From Anaerolineales bacterium (GTDB lineage: Bacteria; Chloroflexota; Anaerolineae; Aggregatilineales; UBA2796): DNA of 64,000 nt. The stretch's first letter is position 1; each line of letters starts with the position of its first letter. The notes beneath the pieces were generated by a model. That model did no database searches. It was given only the letters and a program-made list of their open reading frames with translations, and was not told the DNA's origin. Below, piece by piece: positions 17,467 to 25,827 of the stretch. The DNA lies in the NCBI GenBank assembly GCA_015075625.1, contig JABTTZ010000002.1, forward strand, positions 372,001 through 436,000. The letters are read 5' to 3'. A program made the position numbers and the translations under genes.

Positions 17467-18909
17467 ATGACCGGTGATATCAATTTGCTCGTTGCCTTTC
17501 TCGGCGGCGTGATCTCGTTTCTCTCGCCCTGTGTGCTGCCCCTTGTGCCGGGTTACATTGGCTATCTGACAGCACGAGCGGCGGGGCAATCCGTTGCCGA
17601 ACTGCGGGCAGCGGGGGCGGGCGGGGCGGCAATCCGCGTGAATCGCGCTTCCGTCTTTTTGCATGGTGTGTTTTTTGTCGGCGGGTTCACACTGGTGTTC
17701 ATCTTCTTCGGCTTGATCCTCAGCGCAGGCTTGACGGCACTGCAAAGCATTTCGGGAAATGCCCAAGATGCCAAGCTCATCTTGCAAAAGGTAGGCGGGA
17801 TCGTCGTCATATTCTTTGGGCTGCACATGATGGGCGGGACGCGCTGGCTGGCGTCATTCCTGCGGCGTGTTGCCCCCAATAGCCCGATCACGCAGTTCGT
17901 GACGCGGCTTTCCGGCTGGCTTTACATGGACACCCGCCGCCAAGTCGATACGAACGGGGCGGGTGGGTATGCCGGATCACTCCTCATGGGGATGTTTTTC
18001 GGCGCGGGGTGGTCGCCCTGCATCGGACCGATTTTGGGCGGCATTTTGACCTCGGCATCGCTGGCAACATCGGGCAGCGCGTTCCTCGGCGCGGGCGTCC
18101 AGATGCTCGTTTATTCCTTGGGCTTGGGTATGCCGTTTTTGCTCACAGCGCTGGCGCTCAACCGGATGCGCAGCCTCTTCAAGCGGATTCAACGCCATAT
18201 GCGGGCGGTGGAACTCGTCAGCGGCTCGTTCATGATCCTTGTCGGCGTGCTGCTCTACACGGGCGAATTGACGCGCCTAGCGAATGCGGGCGGGGCGCTG
18301 GCAGATTTCGTCTATAACCTTGATGGCTGTGTCAGCGGCGGAACCCCGCTTGCCGAATTCGGCGTATGTATGCAGTATGGTCCCGATTACAAGTACATTT
18401 TAGCGGGCAAAGGAGAGAGACCACTGCCCCCCACACCCGCCGCGACACCACCAGTGGGTGTTCCCGATGCGGCGGTGAACGTCGTCGGGTTTGGGGTGGG
18501 GCAAACCCCGCCCGATTTCCGCACGACACACCCCGATGGAACGCCCATAGCACTCTCCGACCTTCGCGGGGAGGTGGTTTTGCTCAATTTTTGGGCAACA
18601 TGGTGTACTCCATGTAAGAAGGAAATGCCCTTTTTCCAAGAGATGCTGAAAACCTATAGCGGGAAGGGATTCACCGTCCTCGCCGTGAATTTCCTTGAGG
18701 ACAGCGCCAAGATAGAGGCATTCTTGGCGGCGGAAGGGCTTGATCTCCCCATTGCGATGGATACCTCCGGCGCGATCAACCGCCAGTACAAGGTGTTGGG
18801 CTACCCCACAACATACATCATCGGGCGGGATATGCGCATCCTTGCCGTTCAATCGGGTCCATTCGATCTGGCGCTGTTTGAGAACGCCCTCAAAGGGTGG
18901 CTGAACTAG
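17467..18909 (+). CDS. Fusion of CcdA-type thiol-disulfide transporter and TlpA-like thioredoxin domain
   Basis: About 480 residues from the ATG at 17467, preceded by GGAGAGG; the frame is open further upstream but that part has no similarity to the family. Residues 1-240 are the CcdA/DsbD membrane domain, with SFLSPCVLPLVPGYIGYL holding the first redox Cys in its CxxP setting and GWSPCIGPILGG the second. After a Pro-rich linker, a TlpA/ResA-like thioredoxin domain (about 340-480) carries NFWATWCTPCKKEMPFF with WCTPC as the redox pair. One protein thus carries electrons from cytosolic thioredoxin across the membrane and also the extracellular acceptor, as used for cytochrome c maturation or disulfide repair. 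Confidence 0.9.
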   Translation: MTGDINLLVAFLGGVISFLSPCVLPLVPGYIGYLTARAAGQSVAELRAAGAGGAAIRVNRASVFLHGVFFVGGFTLVFIFFGLILSAGLTALQSISGNAQDAKLILQKVGGIVVIFFGLHMMGGTRWLASFLRRVAPNSPITQFVTRLSGWLYMDTRRQVDTNGAGGYAGSLLMGMFFGAGWSPCIGPILGGILTSASLATSGSAFLGAGVQMLVYSLGLGMPFLLTALALNRMRSLFKRIQRHMRAVELVSGSFMILVGVLLYTGELTRLANAGGALADFVYNLDGCVSGGTPLAEFGVCMQYGPDYKYILAGKGERPLPPTPAATPPVGVPDAAVNVVGFGVGQTPPDFRTTHPDGTPIALSDLRGEVVLLNFWATWCTPCKKEMPFFQEMLKTYSGKGFTVLAVNFLEDSAKIEAFLAAEGLDLPIAMDTSGAINRQYKVLGYPTTYIIGRDMRILAVQSGPFDLALFENALKGWLN

Positions 18910-18923
18910 GTGGTGCGGGGCAG

Positions 18924-18949
18924 GCGGATGCCCCAGGGGGCGTCCCTAC
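18924..18949. repeat. Dispersed palindromic repeat (GGACGCC/GGCGTCC family)
   Basis: Runs GCGGATGCCCCAGGGGGC-GTCCCTAC and is identical to the copy at 41426. It lies directly after the CcdA-TlpA stop. Confidence 0.7.
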
Positions 18950-19018
18950 AAGGGAGCGGGAATATTGATTCTCCCTTCCCCGTAAGGGGAGGGGGACAAA
19001 AGGGGTGAGGGCAGATGC

Positions 19019-19636
19019 CTACTCTCTAACCGTCTCATCCATCCTGAACGATCTTGATTTTGGATGGGTAGTCATCTTTTCCACAAGGGTGACGGCAGTC
19101 TGAACGCCATTCTCAGCACGTATGGCAGCCCCCATCTTCAGGCTAGAAATGGCGCGAACGATGAGCGGGATAGCAAGATTCCCCACTTTGTGTTGCTGCG
19201 CCTATGTTCCAAAATACCTTTTGGCAAAGGCAAAGGTTGGTTCAAGAATCTCCCCGTAATAAAGCTGGCGAAGGTCATCATTGACCATCATTTCGGAGAG
19301 TACGACGCGAAAGAGTTGGAAATTATCCTGATGAAGCGTCGTCAAAGGCAGTTGCAGAAACGCTCTCAAAAAGATCGGCAGATCGCCCTCGATCAGCTTC
19401 GATAACGCATGTTGATCCGGTTCAACCAACCCTCTCATGCGGTTGAAAATGCCTACCAACAAGGCAGGCTTATTCGTGAAGTAGTTATAAATTGTGCCAT
19501 CGGCAATACCGGCTTCTTTGGCAATGTTTTTAATCGTCGTGCTGTGAAATCCCTGCTGTGAAAAGCATTTTGCGGCGGCATCCAATATCTGGGTGCGCTG
19601 TGCTGTTTCAAACTGCACTTGGGCGGCATCTTTCAT
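19019..19636 (-). pseudogene. TetR-family regulator interrupted by an in-frame amber codon
   Basis: The gene starts at the ATG at 19636 and shows the TetR DNA-binding domain (IKNIAKEAGIADGTIYNYF, about residues 38-56). It stops at a TAG at 19202-19204 after 144 codons, about 60 short of the family norm. Reading through that TAG, the same frame stays open to a TAG at 19019-19021 and gives 205 codons, with IPLIVRAISSLKMG resembling the last helices of TetR ligand domains. So this is a recent nonsense mutation, a sequencing error, or readthrough. The DNA-binding half alone might still bind DNA but would lack part of the dimer interface. Confidence 0.7.
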
Positions 19637-19661
19637 TGTGAGACTTCCCTAAACGAATAGC

Positions 19662-19675
19662 CATTCAATTGAATG
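19662..19675. promoter_or_regulatory. Perfect palindrome CATTCAATTGAATG, likely operator of the TetR gene
   Basis: A 14-bp perfect palindrome 25 bp upstream of the TetR start, followed by two more ATTCATT words (19678-19690). Position and form fit an autoregulatory TetR operator. The rest of the gap 19691-19966 holds repeat sequence: a CAAGCCCC-AACGGGGC stem near 19759 and a dispersed palindrome at 19814. Confidence 0.5.
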
Positions 19676-19813
19676 ACCATTCATTCATTGTAGAGGTGAC
19701 AGAAAAAACGGACAAGAACTTCTAACCCCCGTCCCTCGTAAACAAGGTAAGGGCGTTTTTCAAGCCCCAACGGGGCGGCTGATCTCAGCCCCGTGCTTTA
19801 GCACGGGGGTCAC

Positions 19814-19839
19814 GCGGACGCCTCAGGGGGCGTCCCTAC
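19814..19839. repeat. Dispersed palindromic repeat (GGACGCC/GGCGTCC family)
   Basis: GCGGACGCCTCAGGGGGC-GTCCCTAC, nearly identical to the copy at 29473. It lies in the gap before the large kinase gene. Confidence 0.7.
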
Positions 19840-19966
19840 AGGAGCGGCACGCGCACCGCCGCGTTCATCTTTTTCTCCCTCAAAAACGAGGGGGATCAGG
19901 GCATGTGGGGGGGGTCTAAGGCTATAATCTCTCCTCGGCATATTCACCACTCATAAGGGGGCGGCG

Positions 19967-22900
19967 GTGACGGACAAACGCGGCACAGATACGCTTATCG
20001 GGACGCGCCTCGGCGCATATGACATCCTCGCCCGCATTGGTAAGGGGGGAGCGGGGACGGTCTACAAGGCGCGGCAGGCATCTGTTGGGCGCGAAGTAGC
20101 GATCAAGGTCATGTCCGAGATAGGGGAGCCAGATTCCCCCTATTACGAACGCTTCCAGCGCGAGGTGAGCCTGATTGCCACCCTTGAACATCCCCATATC
20201 CTCCCCATTTACGATTTTGGTCAGATTGAGGGCATCCCCTACCTTGTCATGCGCTACCTCGACGGTGGCAGTCTGAACGGGCAGCTTGCTGGAAAATCGC
20301 TCCCTCTTGCCGAGGTCAACCGCCTGCTCAGTCAGGTCTGTTCCGCCCTCGATTACGCCCACACACGAGAGATCGTCCACCGCGACATCAAGCCTCACAA
20401 TGTCTTGCTCGATGCGGCGGGCAATGCCTACCTCAGCGATTTTGGCATTGCAAAGGTCATTGGCGGGGCAGATTTAACACAGACTGGAGAGGCAATCGGC
20501 ACGCCCAGCTACATGCCGCCGGAACAGTGGCAAGGGCTGGCAATTAATTTCTATGCCGATATTTACGCCGTCGGAATCATGCTCTACGAAATGCTGACAG
20601 GGGTACTCCCCTTTCGCTCCGATAACCTGTTCAGCCTGATGTACAAACACCTGAACGATGCGCCACCGTTGGTCACAGCAAAACGCCCCGACCTGACCCC
20701 AGAGTTTGATCTGATCATCCTTCAGGCGCTCGATAAAATTCCAACGCGGCGTCACCCCTCGGCGGGCGCTCTGGCACGGGCGATCCATGCGGCAATCAGC
20801 GGCGAGGGGCGGACGATCACCCTCCTCGAAACCGCATTCGCGCCGAATACCACCGAGGATCAGCCCACCTTAGGAATGGCGGTAACTCCTTCTAACCTTG
20901 CCCTTAGCGGGCGGGCATGGGCGATCCAAGCCTTTGACGCATGGCGCGAGGAGGAGTCACCCATCCTGTTCATTGTCGGTCCGCACGGAATTGGGAAATC
21001 GGCGTTAGCGGCTCGCTTTGCCGATAGGCTCGGTAAGCGCGTGATCCATTATGCATTGGTGGCGGAACAAGCCCGCACACTTGACCCCCGCGCTTTCGTG
21101 GAGACACTTGCCGCCGAGTTGACCTCAGTCATTCCCGGCTGGGGAGGCGGCAGCACAGGCAATGCCCTTGACGAGATCGGGCTTTCTTCGGCAGAAGCGT
21201 TCGAGGCGCGAGTGTTGTCGCCAATCAGCCGTGAGACGGAGACGATCTACCTCATTATCGATAGTTTGGAGGCGTCTTTTGAACATCCGGGCGGGACGAT
21301 TGTCGATCTGCTGGAGATCGCCCTCCGTTCGCTCCCCGAAGCGCTGCGGTTGATTGTCACCGGCGCACCGCACCCGCGCTTAGAGCGCCTGTTTCGCCAA
21401 GCGACATGGCTGGAACTGAATCCTGACAACGATCAACTACGTGCCGATCTGCACGAGACGCTCAGCACCCGTTTTGCCACACTCTTTCCTAATCTCAGCG
21501 GGGGCGATTTTGACCTCCCTGCCCTGATTGAAAAAAGTGCCGGGAATCCGCTCTACCTAAATGTTATTTTGGAATACCTTGCCCTGCGCAAGCTGGACCT
21601 AGAGGAGATCGCCGCGATCCCCGCCGGACTAGACGGGCTTTATGCGTATCTTGTGGGGCGTTTGGTGGCGGAAGATGGCGAACGGCTGACCCTGCTCACC
21701 GTCTTAGCCGCCGCTCGCGCTGCCCTTCCAGAGCGGCTGCTAGGGACGATCCTTGACGAACGCTTAGAGGTTGTTCGGGGGCGGCTAGGGGCGCTGACAC
21801 CGCTCATTCAAAACACCTCAATGGGGTGGAAATTGGCACATCCGGCGCTGCGCTATTGGCTGATCGATGCCCACCACGAGGCACTTCAGGCAGCACATCG
21901 GCGCATCGCCAGCGCCTTGCGGGGGGATTCCTCTAGGGAATACAACGATCTCTATACCCTGCAATACCTGCCCTCTCATTTGGCGCTTTCGCAGCAAACC
22001 GATGAGGCCTTCGCCGTAGCGACGGATATGAACTTTCTTGCGGCGCGGTTGGGGCGCGTCTCGCTGGCAGAGGTGTTGGACGATCTGAATCAAGTCCGCG
22101 CTGCCTTGCCCGCCGAAGAAGAAGAACGTCGCGCCGCGCTGGACATTCTGCAAGAGACGCTAGAACGGCTGATCCCTGCCTTTACCACCGATGCTGCTGG
22201 CACATTCAGCTACCTCTACAATGCGCTGATCGGCGTCCCCGTCTTGCATGGGGCGTTGGAGAGCGCTGCTGAAACACGGCGGGGAGTATGGCTGCGGCTG
22301 GTCGCCCCGATCAGCCGTGCCGAGGTGACGCCCTCTCACGAACTTTGGGCGGGATTGCCGATCCTCGGCATGGCGGGGGATGCGACTGGCAAGCGGCTCG
22401 TCGTGGTGACCGAAGATCGGCGCATCGCCTTGTTTTCCGGCGGGGAACTCTACCGGATGTGGGATGGGGGGACGGTCATGCTGGCATGCGCCATGACGGA
22501 AGCGGGCAATCTGGCGCTGACCGGTGGCGAAGGGAGTGCCGCCTTTCTGTGGGATACGGGGACAGGGGCGCTCGTGCGCGTCCTTGAGGGGCATAAGCGC
22601 CGCGTGACGGGCATTGCCCTCAGCGCCGATGGCTCGCGGGCGCTGACCGCCAGTGATGATAAGCTGCTGCGCCTGTGGGATGCCGAGACGGGGACACTGC
22701 TTCGTGCCTTTTATGAACACCCCGATGTTGTCCGCTGCGGGGTATTCCTCAGCGATGGGATGGTTGCCTCCGGCTGTGCCGATGGGCTCGTCCGGCTGTG
22801 GGATGTGCGCCAAAATATCCTGATCACAACCCTGAAGGGACATCGGGGGGTGGTCACCTCTGGGGCGGCGTTCACCGATGAGAACGGCGGCATGATCCTT

Positions 22901-24157
22901 GTGACGGGCGGGACAGACGGGCAAATTATCCTGTGGGATACCACCGCCGGAACGATCATCAACACGCTGAGCGGGGCGGCGGCGGGCATTGCTGCACTGA
23001 CAGTGGGCGTCCTTAACGGACGGCGCGTCTTGGCGGCGGCGGGCGAAGATCGCACCCTTTGGCTGTGGACATTGGAACGCGGCGAACCGGTTGCCCGCTT
23101 TGTTGGGCATCGCAGCCCCGTGACGGGCGTGGTCATTGAGAGCGAAGGGGGGCGCATCCTCTCCGCTGCGCTTGATGGGATGCTCCGCGCATGGACGCCG
23201 CGCACGCTCTCCCCTCGGCTAAGTGCCGAACCCTTCCAAGAAACACATACCGCCGCCCTCAGCGCCATTCGCTTTAACCCTGAGGGAGAGATGATCCTGA
23301 CCACCTCAGTGGATCGGACAGCGCGGCTGTGGCGGGCGGCGGATGGGGCGCTGCTACAAACCTTTCGCGGTCACAGCGGGGCGCTAACGGGCGGTGATAT
23401 TCGTCCCGATGGGCGGTTGGTGGTCACTGCGTCCACCGACAAGACCGCCCGCCTATGGGATGTGGGGCGTGGGACACAGCACAAAATGCTCACTGGCGCG
23501 GGGGAGGCACTGCGCTGTGTCTCGTTCAGTTCGCGCCCGATTACGCTCCCCAACGCGCCGCGCCCGATTTGGCTGGCGGCGACGGGCGGTGCGGATCGGG
23601 CGGTGCGGCTCTATGACGCCGAGAGTGGGGCGTTGGTGCAAACGTTGAAGGGTCACCGCGACGTGATCACCGCCTGCCTGTTCAGCCCAACGGACGAACG
23701 CCTAGTGACGATTAGCCAAGACCGCACAGTGCGCGTGTGGCTGCCGCCACGTGGGGAAAAGGCGGCGGAGGTGGCAAAGATTGAAGGGGGATTCGCGACC
23801 GGCGCGTTTAGCCCCGATGGGGCGTCCTTGCTTTTGGGTGGAGACGATGGATCGCTCTCGCGCTATCTTTTTGCCGAGGGGCGTTTGGTGCGGCTGTCTT
23901 TGCGGGTGGCGGGGGCAATTCGGGCGGTGGGCGTCTTGCGCGGGGGGCGGCTGATCTATGCCGCCACCGGTTTAGGGACGCTGACGATCTGGGATGCGGA
24001 AAAAGAAACGCCCCTCGCCATGTATCGAGGGCGTCGCCCCTTGACCGCCGCCGCCGCCGATGGCGTCACCCTTGCGGTGGGCGACGATCAGGGCGCGTAT
24101 GCCATTCTACGCTTGGAGGGTTTGGGCGGCGGACGGCGCAAGGCGAGCTTGATTTAG
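19967..24157 (+). CDS. Ser/Thr protein kinase fused to a STAND-type NTPase and 14 WD40-like repeats
   Basis: A 1396-residue cytosolic protein with a GTG start preceded by AAGGGGG. Residues about 17-275 are a complete Hanks-type kinase: GKGGAGTVY (P-loop), VAIKVM (ATP Lys), HRDIKPHNVLL (catalytic loop), DFGIAKV and GTPSYMPPEQW. A P-loop NTPase follows (IVGPHGIGKSALAARF near 338; IYLIIDSLEASF as Walker B) with a helical region to about 790. The rest repeats GH...W D units; I count about 14, enough for two seven-bladed propellers. No membrane segment is visible. STAND proteins act as ligand-sensing switches that oligomerise; here the output would be phosphorylation. The trigger and substrates are unknown. 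Confidence 0.9.
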   Translation: MTDKRGTDTLIGTRLGAYDILARIGKGGAGTVYKARQASVGREVAIKVMSEIGEPDSPYYERFQREVSLIATLEHPHILPIYDFGQIEGIPYLVMRYLDGGSLNGQLAGKSLPLAEVNRLLSQVCSALDYAHTREIVHRDIKPHNVLLDAAGNAYLSDFGIAKVIGGADLTQTGEAIGTPSYMPPEQWQGLAINFYADIYAVGIMLYEMLTGVLPFRSDNLFSLMYKHLNDAPPLVTAKRPDLTPEFDLIILQALDKIPTRRHPSAGALARAIHAAISGEGRTITLLETAFAPNTTEDQPTLGMAVTPSNLALSGRAWAIQAFDAWREEESPILFIVGPHGIGKSALAARFADRLGKRVIHYALVAEQARTLDPRAFVETLAAELTSVIPGWGGGSTGNALDEIGLSSAEAFEARVLSPISRETETIYLIIDSLEASFEHPGGTIVDLLEIALRSLPEALRLIVTGAPHPRLERLFRQATWLELNPDNDQLRADLHETLSTRFATLFPNLSGGDFDLPALIEKSAGNPLYLNVILEYLALRKLDLEEIAAIPAGLDGLYAYLVGRLVAEDGERLTLLTVLAAARAALPERLLGTILDERLEVVRGRLGALTPLIQNTSMGWKLAHPALRYWLIDAHHEALQAAHRRIASALRGDSSREYNDLYTLQYLPSHLALSQQTDEAFAVATDMNFLAARLGRVSLAEVLDDLNQVRAALPAEEEERRAALDILQETLERLIPAFTTDAAGTFSYLYNALIGVPVLHGALESAAETRRGVWLRLVAPISRAEVTPSHELWAGLPILGMAGDATGKRLVVVTEDRRIALFSGGELYRMWDGGTVMLACAMTEAGNLALTGGEGSAAFLWDTGTGALVRVLEGHKRRVTGIALSADGSRALTASDDKLLRLWDAETGTLLRAFYEHPDVVRCGVFLSDGMVASGCADGLVRLWDVRQNILITTLKGHRGVVTSGAAFTDENGGMILVTGGTDGQIILWDTTAGTIINTLSGAAAGIAALTVGVLNGRRVLAAAGEDRTLWLWTLERGEPVARFVGHRSPVTGVVIESEGGRILSAALDGMLRAWTPRTLSPRLSAEPFQETHTAALSAIRFNPEGEMILTTSVDRTARLWRAADGALLQTFRGHSGALTGGDIRPDGRLVVTASTDKTARLWDVGRGTQHKMLTGAGEALRCVSFSSRPITLPNAPRPIWLAATGGADRAVRLYDAESGALVQTLKGHRDVITACLFSPTDERLVTISQDRTVRVWLPPRGEKAAEVAKIEGGFATGAFSPDGASLLLGGDDGSLSRYLFAEGRLVRLSLRVAGAIRAVGVLRGGRLIYAATGLGTLTIWDAEKETPLAMYRGRRPLTAAAADGVTLAVGDDQGAYAILRLEGLGGGRRKASLI

Positions 24158-24188
24158 GGGGATGGGCGGAGCGCCACGCCGCCAGCGA

Positions 24189-25022
24189 TCAGCCGATAAC
24201 GAAGCCTCCCCATGTGCCGGTGAGCGCAAAACGCAGGGCAGCCATTCCGCCCAATTGCAAAAAGGCAAGGAACACGCCCGCGCTCAGCGGCAGCGCCAAC
24301 TCGCGCCAACCACGCGCCAGCGGATGACGGCTGAGGTTCAAAAACAAGACACAGCCGATCAGAATCAGGACGAAAACAACCGTCCCCACGCTGAGGAATC
24401 CCAAGATCAGGCGGATGAGCGGGCGTTCGGAAAGAATCAGGGCGACGACGGCAGCGCCCAACGCACAGAGCGCCAGTAGATCGCGCCAGCCATCCAGGAT
24501 GCGGCGCTGGTCAGGCATTTCCCATACACTGCGGTTGAACAGCGGCAAGAGGACACTGCTCACAGCAAGACCACAAAGCATTCCGGTGATCAGCCGCAAG
24601 GGGTTGGCGGGGGTGTAAACTCCTGTGACATCGGGAAAAAGCTGGATGTAACTGTTCACACCATCAATGCCCATAAGGGCGACGAACGATCCCAAGACGA
24701 TCAAGAGCGGGAGATGTGGCAGCCGCGCCGCCCGCCCCCGCCCGCGCATTCCGGCGAAGGCAAAGCCAACCAACACACCGAGGTAAATCCCCGTGCAGCG
24801 GGCGCAGAGCGGCATTGCCTCCGCACCGGGCAAGCCGATCAAAAAGGTGCGAGCGAGGATTTGGTGGCAAATGGCGTAGCCCACCGCCCCCGCCTTGCCG
24901 ATGATTCCGGCGGGGGTAAGGATCACCCAAAGGGCAACAGTGAGGAATGCCCCCACTGGTATCAGGCGGGGGGCTATGCGGCGCATGCGGGCAGCCTCGC
25001 TTACGCGCTTACCCCATCCCAA
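24189..25022 (-). CDS. DUF2085-family membrane protein
   Basis: A 277-residue protein with about seven hydrophobic segments. The pair AICHQ and MPLCARCTGIYLGVLVGF is the signature of DUF2085, whose conserved Cys and His residues suggest metal binding, although its function is not known. A later Met (MRRIAPRL, residue 13) is an alternative start; the longer form overlaps the SCP2-like gene by 14 bp, which suggests the two are co-transcribed. Confidence 0.75.
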   Translation of the reverse strand: MGWGKRVSEAARMRRIAPRLIPVGAFLTVALWVILTPAGIIGKAGAVGYAICHQILARTFLIGLPGAEAMPLCARCTGIYLGVLVGFAFAGMRGRGRAARLPHLPLLIVLGSFVALMGIDGVNSYIQLFPDVTGVYTPANPLRLITGMLCGLAVSSVLLPLFNRSVWEMPDQRRILDGWRDLLALCALGAAVVALILSERPLIRLILGFLSVGTVVFVLILIGCVLFLNLSRHPLARGWRELALPLSAGVFLAFLQLGGMAALRFALTGTWGGFVIG

Positions 25023-25332
25023 ACCAGCCCATCAGTTTGACGGCAAGCCCCATGTTCTTTTCTGCCTTCACCTTGCCTTGCATAAAGGCGGTCATAGCGT
25101 TCATCTCGCCGTTCATAATCTTGACGAAATCATCTGCTTTCGCCCGCAAGATCAAATCGGGGTCGCCGGGTGCATTCCCTTTGCCCGCGTCCATCGTCCC
25201 ATTGTCCACCGTGATCCAGTAATTTTCGTCAGAAAGAATGATGCTCAGGGTTGCCTTGTCGCCTTGCGCTTTATCGGCGCGAAAACGCCCTTTTAGCCCC
25301 GCAAACAATTCTTCTACATTCGCAAAAGCCAT
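25009..25332 (-). CDS. SCP2 sterol-binding-domain protein
   Basis: A 107-residue single-domain protein. VEELFAGLKGRF at the start, then WITVDNGTMDAGKG, DLILRAKADDFVKIMNGEMNAMTAF and a final helix KMGLAVKLMGWF follow the SCP2/alkyl-sulfatase C-terminal fold, which binds lipids or acyl-CoA in a hydrophobic tunnel. With two acyl-CoA dehydrogenases elsewhere in the window a lipid role fits, but no partner is identified. Confidence 0.8.
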   Translation of the reverse strand: MAFANVEELFAGLKGRFRADKAQGDKATLSIILSDENYWITVDNGTMDAGKGNAPGDPDLILRAKADDFVKIMNGEMNAMTAFMQGKVKAEKNMGLAVKLMGWFGMG

Positions 25333-25405
25333 GATGCAAAGTCTCCTAAAGATTCGGTATGGATGGTTTGCTCAGAACGAATTCTGTGGTTGAGACTATA
25401 TCCTT

Positions 25406-25771
25406 TTATGCCCCATCCGGCAATGTGAGCGAGCCATCGGGGTGAAGGATGAGCGGCACGGCATCAATCACCGCGCTGAGCGAAATCTCGCCGTAGATGT
25501 GGGGAAACATGTCGTCCTCCTTGGTGGAGGGTTCGGGCAGCCCCTTGAGGTGTTGCGGCGGCTCGTAACGCAGTTCAGCCGTGAGCCGCGCCGGATCAAT
25601 GCGCAGGACGAGTATATCCCGCTGCCCATTAAAATAAGCAGAGGCAACAGGGGCAACCTGATGCCGCTGCGAACAGTGGATAAACCCGTCACGCGCCAGA
25701 GAGTCATTTGTTACCACCCCTGCCGCTTGTGCGGCGTCCCACGCCGCTTGGCTAATCATATGATAAATCAT
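25406..25771 (-). CDS. DUF952-family protein
   Basis: About 121 residues. The start is taken as the ATG at 25771, five bases after AAGGA; a TTG just upstream is the other choice. GFIHCSQRHQVAPVA and EDDMFPHIYGEI are the conserved blocks of DUF952, small proteins of unknown function. Cytosolic by appearance. It is 70 bp from the SCP2 gene and on the same strand. Confidence 0.75.
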   Translation of the reverse strand: MIYHMISQAAWDAAQAAGVVTNDSLARDGFIHCSQRHQVAPVASAYFNGQRDILVLRIDPARLTAELRYEPPQHLKGLPEPSTKEDDMFPHIYGEISLSAVIDAVPLILHPDGSLTLPDGA

Positions 25772-25827
25772 CAAGTCCTTCTAACGTAGGATAGGGGCAA
25801 CCATGTGGGGTCGCCCGCCTGTCGCGC

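Noticed and set aside
18962-19010. CCCTTCCCCGTAAGGGG stretch resembling the MITE middle
   Set aside because: It lacks the terminal TAGGACTTACG repeats, so it is not counted as a further copy.
19064-19405. A 113-codon + strand frame
   Set aside because: It lies antisense to the TetR gene and its readthrough extension.
22160-23110. A 316-codon minus-strand frame, and smaller ones, within the kinase-STAND-WD40 gene
   Set aside because: Opposite-strand shadows in GC-rich coding sequence, Pro/Arg-rich without family motifs.
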